Positions 1 through 12,579 of a stretch of DNA of 64,000 nucleotides are shown one piece after another; position 1 is the stretch's first letter, and each line of letters starts with the position of its first letter. Under the pieces are notes generated by a model that was not told the origin of the DNA, made no database searches, and saw only the letters and a program-made list of their open reading frames with translations. Both the position numbers and the translations under genes were made by a program. The stretch is from NCBI GenBank assembly GCA_947247005.1, contig OX365950.1, positions 8,754,720-8,818,719 of the forward strand, written 5' to 3'. Source of the stretch: Spisula solida. Taxonomy: Eukaryota > Mollusca > Bivalvia > Venerida > Mactridae.

Positions 1-1960
1 CATTTAAGGTGGTATGTGCGCACTTTCTCTAGCGATCGAAACACCTTAAAATGACAGAATAATCATCTGTAACGACATTAAAATTATAAGAATAATTGCG
101 TCTCCAGGCTCGTTTTCTAGAAACACGGTTTCCAAATGACCCACAGCCGTATTTTGTTTATTTCATCTATTTCTTGCATATATGACACCAACGTATTCAT
201 TATAAAATTATTGTTAACATAAACCGCTTTCAAACAATGCATGCTGTTTTATGTGTTCAATGGTCTTTCCTATTGACATTAGCGGATGTCTGGTAAGCAC
301 AATCAATATTTGTACATGCTAAATAATTACCCCACACACTTGCAAAAAATTAAAATGAACGTTAAATATATGTAACGATTGCAAATAATTTAAAAAAGCA
401 TTTAAGTTGAAAATCATATAAAACACCAGTTTAGTAAAATAAAAGTATTTTTTGGAGCTATTCACCAAAAAGTGCTAATTTAAAAAAACCTCATTTGCAG
501 ATAGGAATGAAATAAAATTTTATGAAAAGTGTTTCAAAGTGTAGCTACTTCTTATAACTAAGCATACACTACATATTTTATATAAGTAGATGCATTGGAA
601 TAATTATAGTGACCTATTGTACATCCTCATACTTTACAATTGTGCCGTTCCCCACCCACTTTTATACATGCAAAAATAAACTGTTCAAAAAGATCAATTT
701 TTTGCGCTACTATTATGTTTATTGTCATTAATTTTAAAACATTTATATGCGATCATTGGACTCATTTTATGTTTGTTTTTATTTATTATTACAATCTTGA
801 AATTTCGCCCTTGCACACAAGGTAGCTCGGGCATCCTTAAAGAACCCATTTTATGAATAAAACAACTTAACTCCAAAGGTAAACTTACAAATTGCGGCTA
901 TATATTACGTCACATAATATTAAAACAAAAACAGAAGAAAGGAGGGTATCCAAGAGAACCAACAAATGACTCGGTCGCCTACTACATGTATATTAACAGT
1001 AACAAAATCCAGTCTTAGATTATTCAAGGTTCAGCAAGTATGTAACTAAAACACAACGGTGAAATGTTTGTGTTGTAAGTTTTCTATGTTATGGATGTTA
1101 CTTTAGAAAGTGCCCAGTCAAATTTCTTGCAATTATCAAGTTAAATTATCAAATCACTACAATTCATGCAGTTGTGTCACTAGTTGTAACTAAACAGTTA
1201 CGCAAAGGTGTTACTAAATTTAGTCTTGTCCCAAACCTGATTATATCTTGTCAGCATGAACATATCTGATGTTATAGACTGTTCAAATGAAAGTAGGACG
1301 CCTCCCAAGAGTAAGTACAGTAAGTCAGTAATACATATTTAATATCTATTTTATTCCGAGAGATTTCAGCCAATACCAAAACATATGCCTTGTTTAATTA
1401 AATACCAATTAAACAGAACTTTTCAGGTTCATAAAAAACATTTATATAATGTAATCCAAAAAAGTCTAGTAAAGTCGAAAGCATATGTGTGTGTTATTTT
1501 GAAGAAACAGGTTTATAATAACACAATGCATGTATCGCTGAAAGGTTGATCTTTCAGATAATAAAAAAAGATTATATTAATGTTCACTATAAAAAATCAG
1601 AGCAATCAATGTTAATATATCGATGAGAACTGTTAGAATGCCCCTTGTATTCCACGAACGTACCCAAGCTGCCAACCTTGAGGTGAAACTGGTTAAATAA
1701 TGTTAAATAATATGTTTAACTTCATACAACAACGTTTAATGACGTTTTCTAATTTTCTAATTTACTAATTTTTCACGTGTACTAGATTGCTGTACTGTAC
1801 TGCAATGTTTATCTAGGATTATGTGTATTTGACCCGTAAGGATTATTTTATTTCCCTTAGATATACATGTACCAATCATTATACATTGCATTAACGTCGC
1901 TAAAAATGAAGGTTTTGTTCATAACAATATTCAATTAAAAATATGTTGCTCAGAGAAACA
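1..1960. other. Gene-free AT-rich DNA
   Basis: I see no convincing coding exon, RNA gene or repeat here. The open frames on either strand are below about 65 codons, of low complexity and without family motifs. A terminal exon of an upstream lectin paralogue could be hidden, because such exons are only about 22-28 nt long in this array. Confidence 0.5.
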
Positions 1961-1969
1961 CGATTTCGT

Positions 1970-2040
1970 TATAGCAATGATGGACGGACGGAGGGCAAAC
2001 CTATAGTCCCATCCGGTCAAAAACCGGTAAGGGACTAATA
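1970..2040. repeat. GGACGG-containing tail of a dispersed repeat
   Basis: A short GGACGGACGG tract is followed by a small hairpin (CCGGT...ACCGG) and the words GGGACTAATA. Tails of this kind end many interspersed repeats in bivalve genomes; assignment to that class is by resemblance only. No upstream core unit is recognisable. Confidence 0.35.
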
Positions 2041-2308
2041 AAATAAAGAAACACATAAAACACTTTGACCTTCAACACAATTTAAACATGACAGGAAAGA
2101 TCATTAAATATAGTTCATGAGTAAGGATGGAACCAGTAATAGTTTCAATTTTATCACGTAATATATAGAACTCATTCGTTACCGACTTCGCTATATGTAA
2201 GGATATATCAAAAACGAATATCAACTGACAAATAGAATTCATCCTTGAAATCGTTGACCATTTATTGATTTACCTTATACATGAATTCGGCCGAAAAGTT
2301 AATGTCAA

Positions 2309-2470
2309 GCCTCAGGGGTGGTATTTAATATTGATCTTATTTAATTTGAGAACAAGGATAGCCAGTCATATTGCCTGTTACTGACCAAGACTTTAGTATG
2401 GTGTGATCTGATTGGTTGTCCTTATCCTTAAGTCAAGTAAGATCAATATTGAATACCATACCAGAGGTCA
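2309..2470. mobile_element. MITE with imperfect ~60-bp terminal inverted repeats
   Basis: The left part (2309-2370) and the reverse complement of the right part (2410-2470) align over about 60 bases, sharing TATTGATCTTA and the GGATA..ACCAATCA-like inner part. The whole forms an imperfect foldback of about 160 bp with a short loop. No coding capacity. The superfamily cannot be assigned because the outer ends and target duplication are not crisp. Confidence 0.55.
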
Positions 2471-3093
2471 GATTCTATATAATTATATATATACCACCTG
2501 ACTGCTTTTCGATAAAATTAACACCTGACACGGGCCTATATATAGGATTATAAGCGTGATCAGAAACTACTCAACTGATGCAGGAAGTGTTATTTTCTGC
2601 AAACTACGCAAGTAACGTTTTTGCATGTTCATTTGTACGAGTAAGTTTTAGTTTACGCAGTTCTTTTTGGGTGCCACCCGTGCGTGACTGCAGACGAAAC
2701 AGGGTATTTATCTTGTAAATATACGACATAAATTCTTTGATATCGGTAAAATGTATATTGTTTTAATATGTTAAAATTACTTATCGAATTAACTTATGCT
2801 TCAAAGTGTTTTTCAAAGTAAATGGATACAATAAAAGTGATTCGGAACTGCTTATGATCATACGACTTAATATCACACACATTCAAGCAAATATACACAA
2901 TCAACAGTTTGAATGTCAATAGCCGCATGCGCAATGCGCATTAGTCTTAAATGTCACAAATTTGTAGTATATTAATGCTATCTAGACTCCGAGTCTTATT
3001 TTTGTGTTCTGTTTAGTTTGCACGTAAAATTTAAAACGGATCGTTTATGCGGACCAACACCAATTTGTCTCGGATAAGGTGTCCTAATTATAT

Positions 3094-3150
3094 GCTCATA
3101 TAAAGTTGTGACTTATTCGTCAAGGATAAGCGCTGATAAACAGATACAAT
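3094..3150 (+). promoter_or_regulatory. Promoter of lectin gene 1: TATA box and GATA motifs
   Basis: TATAAA lies at 3099-3104, about 85 bp before the ATG at 3189. GATA-type motifs follow: GGATAAG (3124-3130), TGATAA (3134-3139) and AGATAC (3142-3147). The layout is repeated upstream of the paralogues, which makes it more credible than the motifs alone. Confidence 0.45.
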
Positions 3151-3188
3151 CGTGCTCTCTACTTGCTTTCTAGTTTTAGTAGAGGATC

Positions 3189-6100
3189 ATGGCGATTTTT
3201 CACACTGCCGCGTTTCTGTTAGTGGTTGTTTACTTTGGCAATTGTAAGTAAAATTTGTTTTATTTCCACAAATTATATTAAAGTATGTAATTTGAATAGT
3301 TTAATAATTTATAAATGCTGTATAACAAAAACCTTGCTGGTGCCTATGAAAACTGGTCTAATATTGACTTGGTCCTAGTATTGAGACCGCGAAACAGGAC
3401 CTGGGAATTGTGATCTGAATTCATATCTGATTATTGAGGTGGTCTTTACGTTGGTTTACTGTATAGTTATGTAATTGCGTACAGTAGCTTGATAATGGTT
3501 TCCTGTCCTAAACTGCAGCATATTTACTCCTTGTATTGGCAATGTAATGATATGCATCACTCTGGCGTTCTTAAAACACAATTTGCCACTACTAGACTAC
3601 TAATGGTTCATTAGCTGTTTGTAACTTGTGTTGTTAAAGCCAATATAGCTAATTATAAATAAATTGGGTGATTGTATGGTTATATATAACAGTTATACAT
3701 GTATGTATAATCATATGGAACAAATATGTTCTTATCGTGATAACAGAGCATTGAGAATATTTGAACAACGACTCCCTTTAGTCTCGTAAAACCTAGACAT
3801 GAATTCTGCAGAACTTCGTTTTGACATTCTCATAATTATTGAATTCAATTCGTTACATCTACAAATGCAAACATATTTAAAAAAGCAACTGCTGAAAGTG
3901 TTTTTCTGGTGGTCAACAAAAGTTGCCTATGATCATAATATGGAATACTATAGCTACGTTTATAAATATTTTAAAAAACCAGAGTAAGTTATATAGTCAC
4001 TTGAAAAGCATCACATTAGGAACACATTATAGTAGGCCTATCCCACACCACATAATATAGATAGGGTTATGTGTAGATGTTTTTAAATTAGATCTATATA
4101 CAGACTTTGCATTTTAAAACGCAATTTTAGAGATATAATTGTTTGTCTCTATTACAGCATATGGTTGTTCCGACAGTTGGGTGGGACATAATGGAATGTG
4201 TTACCTGTTTAGTCACGACACCGAAAATTGGATAGGTGCTTTGGTATGTTTTAGTTTATTGTTTGTTCGGTTTACATTCATTAAAACATCAAAACCTGTA
4301 TATTTCATTTATTTGACAATGACCTTTTTTACTACATGTATTTGAGTCTATAACTCTTGAGAACGATTTAAACATATTACTGAATAATGTATTGTTGATT
4401 CTGTTATCCTGTCTTGGTAGTCCTTGTGATTCGTTGATGTCTGTTGACTTTTACTCTGGTTATGTTTGAATGACCAACGCCACAGTCTGGCGGAATAAGT
4501 TGTCTAGGATATTTATTTGTAGCTGTTCATTTCCTTTATTCTTGTTTATTATGATTGTTACTGTGATTGTTCTTTTTGTGTGTGATCTATTGCGCTTTTC
4601 GTACTCAGCTGTTTCTGTTGTTAAGTGCTACCTTCCCTGTTCTATATGTTATTACATTTTTATAAGGATTGTATATTACCAACTATATTACAAAAACAAC
4701 TACAAGGTTCAGAAACTGGGTGAATCGTGTGCAAGTGAAATCCCTGATTATAATCTAGGCATTAGATAACGATCGCTTTTAAAGGTTTATAACGGTCACA
4801 GTCTTATCTTTGGTAGTTCAAGAGTACTACTGTAGTGTCATACGCGATATGTACATGTAGTTCGAATTAAGACAGGAATGCCACAATGTTGTCTATTTTA
4901 TTTAGCGAGTCTTTTATGTCGTTAGCTGTTTAATTCTTAATGATACCTTTTTAATTGGCGAATTTTAAAATGCTTATATCCATACTTGGTAAATAACCGA
5001 ACTTAATTGTTCTAAATATCGTATAGTATGGAGATATTGACTTGATCCTGACCTTTATGAGTGAATATATTACAAGGTTCTTCCACGAGCAAACCGTGCA
5101 ATATCGGTCCTTAAGACTCGATCGTCTTCATGATACTCCCCGTTGATGAAAACATACAACCGGGGTTATAAATCAGACAATATATCAGCTGTTAAAATAT
5201 GCCCATAGACTGTCGTAGATCACGTCGAATTCTCCCTACGATATATATTTCACAAAAGTTTTGTGTACCATTTTAAACATAGTTGCATCTCTGTTATTTG
5301 AAATGTTCTATAAATATCATCAATACCTGCATCTCAGTGTATGTGACACCAGGGTGTACACTGGATCACAGAGCAACAACATTCCACACCCTAATAAACA
5401 GGAATTTCAAGTTTATGTTTTATTACCTGTTACAGTATTATCCAATCGCATCCTCATTGCAAAAAACTAACCCGCTCGTTTTATCTTTCTTTAGGTCATT
5501 TATCTTTTTTAGAAAAGTGGGTCCTGTATTACGATCGTGTTAATGAAAGCATAATGAATGTAATTTGACTTTGCTGGCGCAGGTATTTTCTATATCCTTA
5601 GATATTCCCTATATTTTATAATATAATACCGTATGTTTTCAATTCTCTTGTACAGCAAATGTGTCGTGAACTTGGTGCTCAGTTAGTGGAAGTGGAAACA
5701 GCTGACGAGAATACGTACTTACAATCTCAAATCAAAATCTACTCAAGTAAGTGCAGTTACAGTTGAAATAATTCCATTTTTACCATTTAGCTGTATACGG
5801 AAGATGCATCTTCCAGTTAACATTAAACATATTTGCATCATCTCCTAATCAGATTTTTCAAGGCTGTGAGGTTTAATAAATCAGTATAGTGTACAATAGT
5901 ATCTCTTTAGCTATACCCACCAACATGTTCTTGTATTGTATGTATGCTTTTGTAAGCGTGTTGGCCAGGCATTCACGAGACATTAGACCAGCATGTAACA
6001 TATTAGTTAACGGAAAACTTACACCACCGTACGCCTTTTACACTTTCTTGGTATCAATCGAACACTTGAAGTTAGAAATACATTACAGATAGAATACCAT

Positions 6101-7198
6101 CAACGATGTACAGATATTAAAATATATGTGTTAGAAATATTGCCAGGTTTTATAAAAAAACTAAAGATTTTCCACAGGAAAGTGTTGCACTATGTGCAAT
6201 GTCTTGGTTTAAAACATCTCTCAATAACAATAGTCTAAGTGTCAATATTAGCACGACGTATTTTACCTTACAGAGGACCAGTTCTGGATTGCCTTATCTG
6301 ACGTAAGTGAGGAAGGCACCTGGAAGTGGATGAACAGCAAGACCAACATTGTTCCAGCTACAAGTTTTACCGACTGGTATCCAGGACAACCAAACAATGG
6401 CGGAATGGATCAAAATTGTGCTGCATACTACATTAACCAAGCTCACCAAGCTCCATCATGGCAATGGAGTGATGTTGCCTGTGTTAGTCGCAATCATTAC
6501 ATTTGCGAAAAGGCTGATTCGTAAGATGATTTCATTAAATTTATTATTCAAAAAAATTGGATACATACGAGTATCAATAAAAAGTTGAAAGGAGTAAATA
6601 ATATGTATCAATACCATGAATATGCAAATGCGGTTTAAATAGCATTTATCCTAAAATAAAATGTAGTTTTTACCCCCCCCCCCGTTACATGTCATTTAGA
6701 GAGGGTTTGGTAGGTATGAACATATTTTACAGAAGTAATATTGAATTACAAATGTACTTTGAAATTCGCTAATTTTGTCTCATTTTATACTGATTGCTCC
6801 ATGAAAGTTTATGTATAAGGGCGATTTCGGTGGGTATGTAGTGGGATGTTGGGATGTACGTGTAATACAATGTCCATCAGTCACAACTTATTATAGTCTT
6901 GTGTGGTTGTTTTAGTTCCATCGAGACAGTCGTAAGCGCGTGGTCATTTGTTTTGTTCAATGCCTTAGTGACCAATAACCCCTGAATTTGAAGAAAGATA
7001 CGGAAACTTCGGGTGATACTAGTAACCCGGATGCGCTATCCTAGCTCTTTCTTCTATGATTCCAACAGCCATATCAGCTTCCTATAGATTCCAATACTAT
7101 TTCAATAACTTAAGATATACTCTTAAGTATTTCTTGTATGGTTAAATAATAAAACTTTGTGCCATTTTGTTTACAGGACTGGCGAAGTTATTGGTTAG
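3189..7198 (+). CDS. Secreted C-type lectin 1 (five exons, 166 aa)
   Basis: Reconstructed by splicing; coding exons 3189-3243, 4158-4243, 5656-5746, 6274-6520 and 7177-7198 join in frame with intron phases 1, 0, 1 and 2. Residues 1-18 are a hydrophobic signal peptide (MAIFHTAAFLLVVVYFGN). The rest is one long-form C-type lectin domain with six cysteines, likely paired C22-C33, C50-C155 and C126-C147. The sugar/Ca2+ site reads QPN (116-118), with DQNC where many lectins have ENC, and WSD instead of WND. Proteins of this family are secreted sugar-binding factors acting in molluscan immunity or, for perlucins, in shell; which applies here is not visible. Exon 5 encodes the tail TGEVIG. If intron 4 is retained, a stop follows directly. 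AATAAA occurs 41 nt after the stop. Confidence 0.88.
5033..5250. repeat. Dispersed repeat B, copy 1 (intron 2 of lectin gene 1)
   Basis: This stretch matches 27757-28000 in the same orientation. Shared words include TGACCTTTATG, GTGAATATATTACAAGG-like sequence, GCAATATCGGT, GAAAACATACA and ATATCAGCTGTTAAA. Both copies lie within or just behind lectin genes, so they may be an older transposon or a trace of the gene duplication. No open frame. Confidence 0.55.
6673..6683. repeat. C11 homopolymer
   Basis: An uninterrupted run of 11 C in AT-rich intron 4 of lectin gene 1. Such runs vary in length and are prone to sequencing error. Confidence 0.8.
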
Positions 7199-7238
7199 AC
7201 AAATATGAACACTTTTTGACGTTCAGCTGTTGTACTCA

Positions 7239-7249
7239 AATAAAATAAA
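7239..7249 (+). terminator. Poly(A) signals of lectin gene 1
   Basis: Two overlapping AATAAA hexamers (7239-7244 and 7244-7249) lie about 41 nt downstream of the exon 5 stop codon, giving a short 3' UTR like those of the paralogues. Confidence 0.6.
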
Positions 7250-7259
7250 ATTGAATTAC

Positions 7260-7395
7260 ATTGATCTTTGTTTTGTTTGCTTATATCGAACAAGGTGCTG
7301 CGTAATTGTCGTATGTGATGTTTTTTCATGTTTTCTGTGCTCGGCTGGTTAGGTTGAGTGGGCTGCATTCCTTGTCCTGTTTTCTATTATCTTTA
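7260..7395 (+). repeat. Dispersed family A, copy between lectin genes 1 and 2
   Basis: Contains the family core: TTTTCTGTGCTCGGCTGGTT, then a GTTGAGTG word, CTGCATTCC and a TATTATCTTT-like end. Other copies are near 8690 (minus), 10210, 10380 (minus), 17815, 52190 and 55140. No coding capacity. Confidence 0.6.
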
Positions 7396-7890
7396 TGCAT
7401 TGCTACATAGATATTGATGCTCACAAACTTTACTCAATGGTGTGGTTACAATAAGAAGAAATACTTTCCCCTTTCCACTATGTAACAGATGAGCTAACAA
7501 CAATTTCGTGCCAAAAGGCAGACCAGCTTCAATAATCTTTAATGTTTACAATCCGTTTTTATTATGTCATTGCATCGTATTTTGGTTGTTTTTAAAGTTA
7601 CATATTGTAACCGGAGAAAAAACTCTGGTCTTATCAAGTATTATTGATATAAACACTACACGGTCATTTAAACAACATTGACATCGGAAATGCCTTTAAT
7701 TTTCAATATTGTTTGTAAACAACGGCTAGTGTTACCATTCGTACTTAAATTATGGTGCTTTGTTTGCACATGGCTTGGACTCGAGACTATGTAAAAACTG
7801 CACATACTGTATACCTAAATCGTGTATTATTTACCATTCCAAATTAATATGACCAACTAATCTATTGACACGTTCCTGTTAGAGATATGT

Positions 7891-7925
7891 ATATATATAG
7901 AAGTACTGATAAAAAGATAAGAATC
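7891..7925 (+). promoter_or_regulatory. Promoter of lectin gene 2: TATA-like and GATA motifs
   Basis: A TATATATA tract (7892-7899) lies about 80 bp before the ATG at 7973. It is followed by TGATAA (7907-7912) and AGATAAGAATC (7915-7925). Arrangement and spacing resemble the gene 1 promoter. Confidence 0.45.
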
Positions 7926-7972
7926 GCTGGTAAATATTCAGCACTTTATTTAGTCGTCTAGGTGTAGAGAAA

Positions 7973-10900
7973 ATGGCTAACTTATATGCAGCCGCGTTTT
8001 TGTTAGCCGTCGTTTACTGTGGCAATGGTAAGTCAGTTCAATTGATTTGAATATTTTCGGATAACATACTAATTAAATTGTAGTATTACGTATTATTGTG
8101 TCCTTCGTTTGATACTGATTTTGGCTTTAATCTTATTGTCTCCATACGGTGGTACTAGTGTAATGCACCTGTATGTGGAGTTCTTAAACACGTCTTGTAT
8201 CACGTATACATATTATCCGGATATCATTTTTCATCTCACGAGGGTATGAGAGAATAGTAGCCTGATCCCTTTGATGCTGAGTGCCCTGAAAGGGATTTAG
8301 TGGTACCATTTTATAACGTCTTTTGGTATGACACGGCCTGGGATCGAAACCTGAGACTTCCAATACTCGGAGCAGAGGACTCTCTTACAGTGGACTGTCG
8401 ACGAGGTGTTATCTAATTTAACTAAAAAGCTCATTGTGTAATTAGTCCGCCTATCGATATGTCTATTGTCGATTCACTCGAACTATACAACATCATTATT
8501 CCGTTTAGATGTTTCAATAAAATACAGAACATCTCTAGTCATGTCTCTATTACAGCATATGGTTGTTCCGACAGTTGGGTGGGCCATAATGGAATGTGTT
8601 ACCTGTTCAGTCATGACACAGAAAATTGGATAGGTGCTTTGGTATGTTGTATTTGATAGTACCCTTTATTATTTTTACAAGCATTAAAAAAGATAATATT
8701 AAGTCTGAAAGGGAAAGCAGCACTCAACTTAACTAGTCGAGCATAGAAAACCTATACACATACAAGGCACAGTGCCCAACGCACTACCAAACTAGAAAAT
8801 GATCCGTCCAACACCTAAAACATGACTAAGCTGGTTGCATAGTGTTGGCTGAAGAAAGTTGATCGGCTATGTTAAAACAAATGAGAAAATGTTTAGTGAA
8901 ACAAATGACCGATTGTAAAGGTTAATAACGTCTTATCTTCGATCGAAAGGCCAGAGTTTGTTTGTTACACAGAAAACGGGATATTTAGACATTTATAAAA
9001 ATCCTAAACATTTTCAGATTACCATGAATAAAATAGGCGTTTGGAGATGCAGAAAACTGATGATACTACTTAAATAACAAGCCATATCCTAATGTATCCT
9101 AATGACACAATGTATTACATAATTACTCTACAAAACTATCATCGTATACAAACAAGAACTCTTGCAACATGGAATAACCCAAAAGTCGGATTTCCTTACT
9201 GATTCATTCTTATATCGTTCTTCATTTCATCTCAAGATGAGAAGTAAAACAAAGTTAACTCTGAAATAAAGAGTACTAGTGTCGAAGGCACGTATGGCGC
9301 CACTGACGCTACTGTTTCAATAAATAATATTATAAAGTAGTCTGTTTATTTTTCCAGCAAATGTGTCGAGAATTTGGATCTCAGTTGGTGGAAGTAGAAA
9401 CAGAAGCAGAGAATACTTACTTGAAAGCTCAAATCCAAATCCACGCAAGTAAGTGTCAGTTTCACTAATAAAAACAAGACATGTCAGTCAAGAATAATTT
9501 GGCACATATCATTACATGCTGTTTTGTTATGGTGGCATTGACCCCACCGTCCCAACTTTCAATCTCAAGCGACGTTTTCACAAAAACTCCCTACACGGCA
9601 AGTTTCATTATGATATCTCATTCTTTACTTAAATTATAGAGAGGAAACAATGTTTCTACTTTTATTGACTTTGACCATACTTTCAATCACAAGCAAGCTA
9701 CATATACGAGAAGGGATTCGGGAGGTATTGTGCTTTCGAAATATAGGTGTCTCATAAGTCAAATAGACAGGCCCTTTCAATAGGGGTGACGCTATAATAA
9801 ACAAAAACTTTACCTTTACTTCATATACAGCAAGGTTCATCATGGTATTCCTAACTGAAGTTATAGAGCGTATACGTTTAGTTCATTTTAGTAACATATT
9901 TAGTAACATTGACATTTACCTTGATCCAACCGGCCCCACGTTAAATCCAAAACAATTTGTCCACATAAAAACCTACACAGCAAGTTTGATCATGATATCT
10001 CAGTCCTTACTTAAGTTATAGAGCAGAAAACAATTGTTTTCTATTTTTAGTAACTGTGACCTTGACGCCACCGATCCCACTTTCGATTTTAAACCGTAAT
10101 AGCCAGAAATAACCAGAGTTTCTGTTGGAAAACCTGGTCAAAGGCGTTTGTTCCAGTTCTTGACCGGTTATTGGGTGATCCAAATATTGACGGTGTATTT
10201 GCTAGCTGACATAACAAATTTGTGCTTTGTACATTGTGCTTTGTACCTTGTGTGTTTTTAATATTTTCTGTGCTCGGCTGGTCAAGCTGAGTGCTGCCTT
10301 CCCTGTCTGACTTACTATTATCTTTTTGTCACACTTACGCCTGTAATATACATCCAGTTAACTGAACAAAAGGATAATAAATAATCAGACAGGGAAAGCA
10401 GCAGAAAGAGCAATGCACAATGAAACACGAACACCTCAAGCATAACCGCCTCCGGTCGCATGATTGACTGTCGTGTGGGCGAAGGTTAGGATAACGAGTT
10501 TTAGAATAGAATAGAATATAATTTATTTGCATATTTGCATATTTAGTCCTGAAAAGGACTTTTTACAAATCAACAATAATACAATTAAATAAACAGCATG
10601 GTGATAATGGAGAGAAAGTATGCGATATGAAATTATATATATATATTATTATAGTGACAGTATTTTTAGAAAACTGACAGATGCAGAAGCATGTGTACTG
10701 AAATTATATGTTAAGCACAACCTCTCTTATACTCCGAGAGATTATACATTACATACAAATGATTAAGACACTATTTGTATGCCATTTACGATGAGTAGAA
10801 GTTCGGGCCTTTGTAAACTTAGAGTAGCACTATTTGCTTTCAAATCACAAATAATAAAGAACAACACAATTATTGAGAAAGAAAACATCATTAACTACAG

Positions 10901-11544
10901 TGTATTTACACTTCAAATTATTCTTACAGAAGACCAATTCTGGCTGGCCTTAAATGACGTCAATGAGGAAGGCTCCTGGCAGTGGATGAACAGCAAGCAA
11001 TCCATTACTGCCACGAATTTCACGGACTGGTTTCCTGGTCAACCAGACAATAAGGGAATCGATCAAAACTGCGCTGCCTACTACATTAATGTACACCACC
11101 ATGCGTCTTGGCAATGGAGCGATGTTGCATGCATGACCCGCAACCATTACATTTGTGAAAAAGCAGATGAGTAAGATTATTTAATAGTTATAAAAAACAT
11201 TATAAGGAGCGGTTTTACAAAGTTTTTGTCAAATGCTAGTACCAATTGCCGAAAGCTAGGCAATCTAATGAAACATTATAATATTATGTACATGCTATAC
11301 TAGTAATGTTGTCATTATCGACATCATCAGCCACACTCTTTGGCTTTTTATAATTTATGTAACCATGAAAAAACATTCTGAATTGTTTGAATGCGTACGA
11401 CAAAGCGCGCCAATGTAACAACAATTTAAGATAATATTTATGCGGTTTAATCGTTTAGAACTACACGAATTGTTGCGAGTATTATAACCAAATAATTGAT
11501 GTCATGACAATTTTACTTTCAGGAGTGGTGGCGTTATTGGATAG
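7973..11544 (+). CDS. Secreted C-type lectin 2 (five exons, 164 aa)
   Basis: Coding exons 7973-8027, 8556-8641, 9358-9448, 10930-11170 and 11523-11544, intron phases 1, 0, 1 and 2. Signal peptide MANLYAAAFLLAVVYCGN, then a long-form C-type lectin domain with cysteines at 22, 33, 50, 125, 145 and 153. The binding motif is QPD (115-117), which in classical lectins favours galactose, followed by DQNC and WSD (140-142). Exon 2 encodes the same 28 residues as in gene 1, with only synonymous changes, while exon 4 differs at many positions around the binding loop. The tail exon encodes SGGVIG. Two AATAAA signals lie 35-49 nt after the stop. Likely a secreted recognition protein; the ligand is not proven. 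Confidence 0.88.
8220..8415 (-). mobile_element. tRNA-derived SINE, minus-strand copy
   Basis: On the minus strand a B-box-like GGTTTCGATCCC is followed by a body containing TGTCATACCAAAA and GTTATAAAATGGTACC. The same order occurs on the plus strand at 28165-28365, which defines a family. An A-box is not clear. The copy sits in intron 1 of lectin gene 2 and overlaps no exon. Confidence 0.55.
8688..8790 (-). repeat. Dispersed family A, minus-strand copy
   Basis: The reverse complement reads ATGCTCGACTAGTTAAGTTG, then AGTGCTGCTTTCCC and TTAATATTATCTTT, matching the family core. It lies directly after exon 2 of lectin gene 2. Confidence 0.55.
10205..10450. repeat. Two family A copies in head-to-head foldback
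   Basis: A plus-strand copy (10205-10332: TTTCTGTGCTCGGCTGGTCA, then GCTGCCTTCCCTGTCTGACT) is followed after about 40 bp by a minus-strand copy (10366-10450), so the two form an inverted repeat. Located in intron 3 of lectin gene 2. No coding potential. Confidence 0.6.
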
Positions 11545-11578
11545 ACAGAGGAAGAAAAATATTCTTAAGTTGATTTCA

Positions 11579-11593
11579 AATAAATCAAATAAA
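11579..11593 (+). terminator. Poly(A) signals of lectin gene 2
   Basis: AATAAA at 11579-11584 and again at 11588-11593, shortly behind the stop codon at 11542-11544. Confidence 0.6.
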
Positions 11594-11775
11594 ATTACGA
11601 AACGTTTATCTTAGTTTTGTTATTTATATTGACTCATGTTGTTATGATAAACATAAGCAACTTGGCCTGATAAAAGTATAGTGTATGCTCTGATTAACAT
11701 GTATCGTGAATTATAGATAATAAACGATTTGAACAAGACAACTTATGAACCGAATGCTAAAGCTCGTATCACGAT

Positions 11776-12200
11776 ATGATATGGTTCTTTTTCACGTGGT
11801 CGATTGTGTTATCAACATACTGTAAATTCAAAGACACATTCACCCTAGAAAAATATCTCACATGCGTAAATATTAACAAATACAGAATTGCACTTTCACA
11901 ATTTAGGCTTTCGTCACATAATCTAGCTATCGAAATAGGCAGACATACAAATATACCAAGAACAGATAGATACTGCCAAAACTGCAACATGCATGTAATT
12001 AAAACTAATACCACTTCCTGTTAGTATGTCCAAAATATAAAAATGTAAGACGAAACTATTTCACACCAGTCCTTATTACTGTCATTGGCCGACCTCACAG
12101 AAATTTAACTTCTTAATGAATTCAAACTCAAGCAAAATATTGAACAATGTAGCAAAATATTTATATGTCGCTTTTAAAATCAGAAACACAAATCCTTGAC
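11776..12200 (+). pseudogene. LINE reverse-transcriptase ORF, C-terminal remnant
   Basis: The plus frame from 11776 reads YRIALSQFRLSSHNLAIE, then IGRHTNIPRTDRYCQNC. This is the Cys-containing C-terminal segment typical of non-LTR retrotransposon ORF2 proteins. Around 12005-12020 the frame shifts, and the expected continuation YHFLLVCPKY appears in another frame. A further stop precedes a segment reading AKYLYVAFKIRNT, like the extreme C-terminus of these proteins. It is a 5'-truncated, frameshifted fossil. Sequence in between is intergenic to lectin genes 2 and 3. Confidence 0.65.
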
Positions 12201-12214
12201 TTTACTTTGATTTT

Positions 12215-12233
12215 TACTGGGGGAACCCCAGTA
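12215..12233. other. Perfect 8-bp hairpin behind the LINE remnant
   Basis: TACTGGGG and CCCCAGTA pair around a GAA loop. It may belong to the 3' end of the LINE remnant that stops just upstream. Confidence 0.4.
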
Positions 12234-12579
12234 TTTGTATTACATACGATCCTGTAATCACTACGATTTTAACGATGTAATTTCTCCACGACCAATTCAT
12301 CCGAGCAAGAAAGAAGTGCCTGCAAATCTCAACCAATATCGTAATTTTCGACCATTTATGAGAACATTTGTTTTCAACAATTTAATATAATTTTATTTGT
12401 TCGTATTGCGTGAACTTTTTGAAAGCTTATTTTGACGAGAAAATGTATTTGTGCGAATAAATTCCTACGCGCTGTAAAATGACTAATGATTTTTGAGGGG
12501 CGATAAAAATGCCACTGTTAAAAGTAACCCGTTGAGCACACGAAGTTATCACATTTTGTGGTTTTAACATTCATATTAC

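Noticed and set aside
4139..4345. ORF containing lectin exon 2 read on into the intron
   Set aside because: The GTATGT donor at 4244 and the matching paralogue structure show that the true exon ends at 4243.
5261..5543. Two overlapping ORFs in intron 2 of lectin gene 1
   Set aside because: Within an intron, overlapping in different frames, no motif.
10950..11147. Minus-strand ORF opposite lectin exon 4 (also 18588-18824)
   Set aside because: Shadow frames of the lectin exons.
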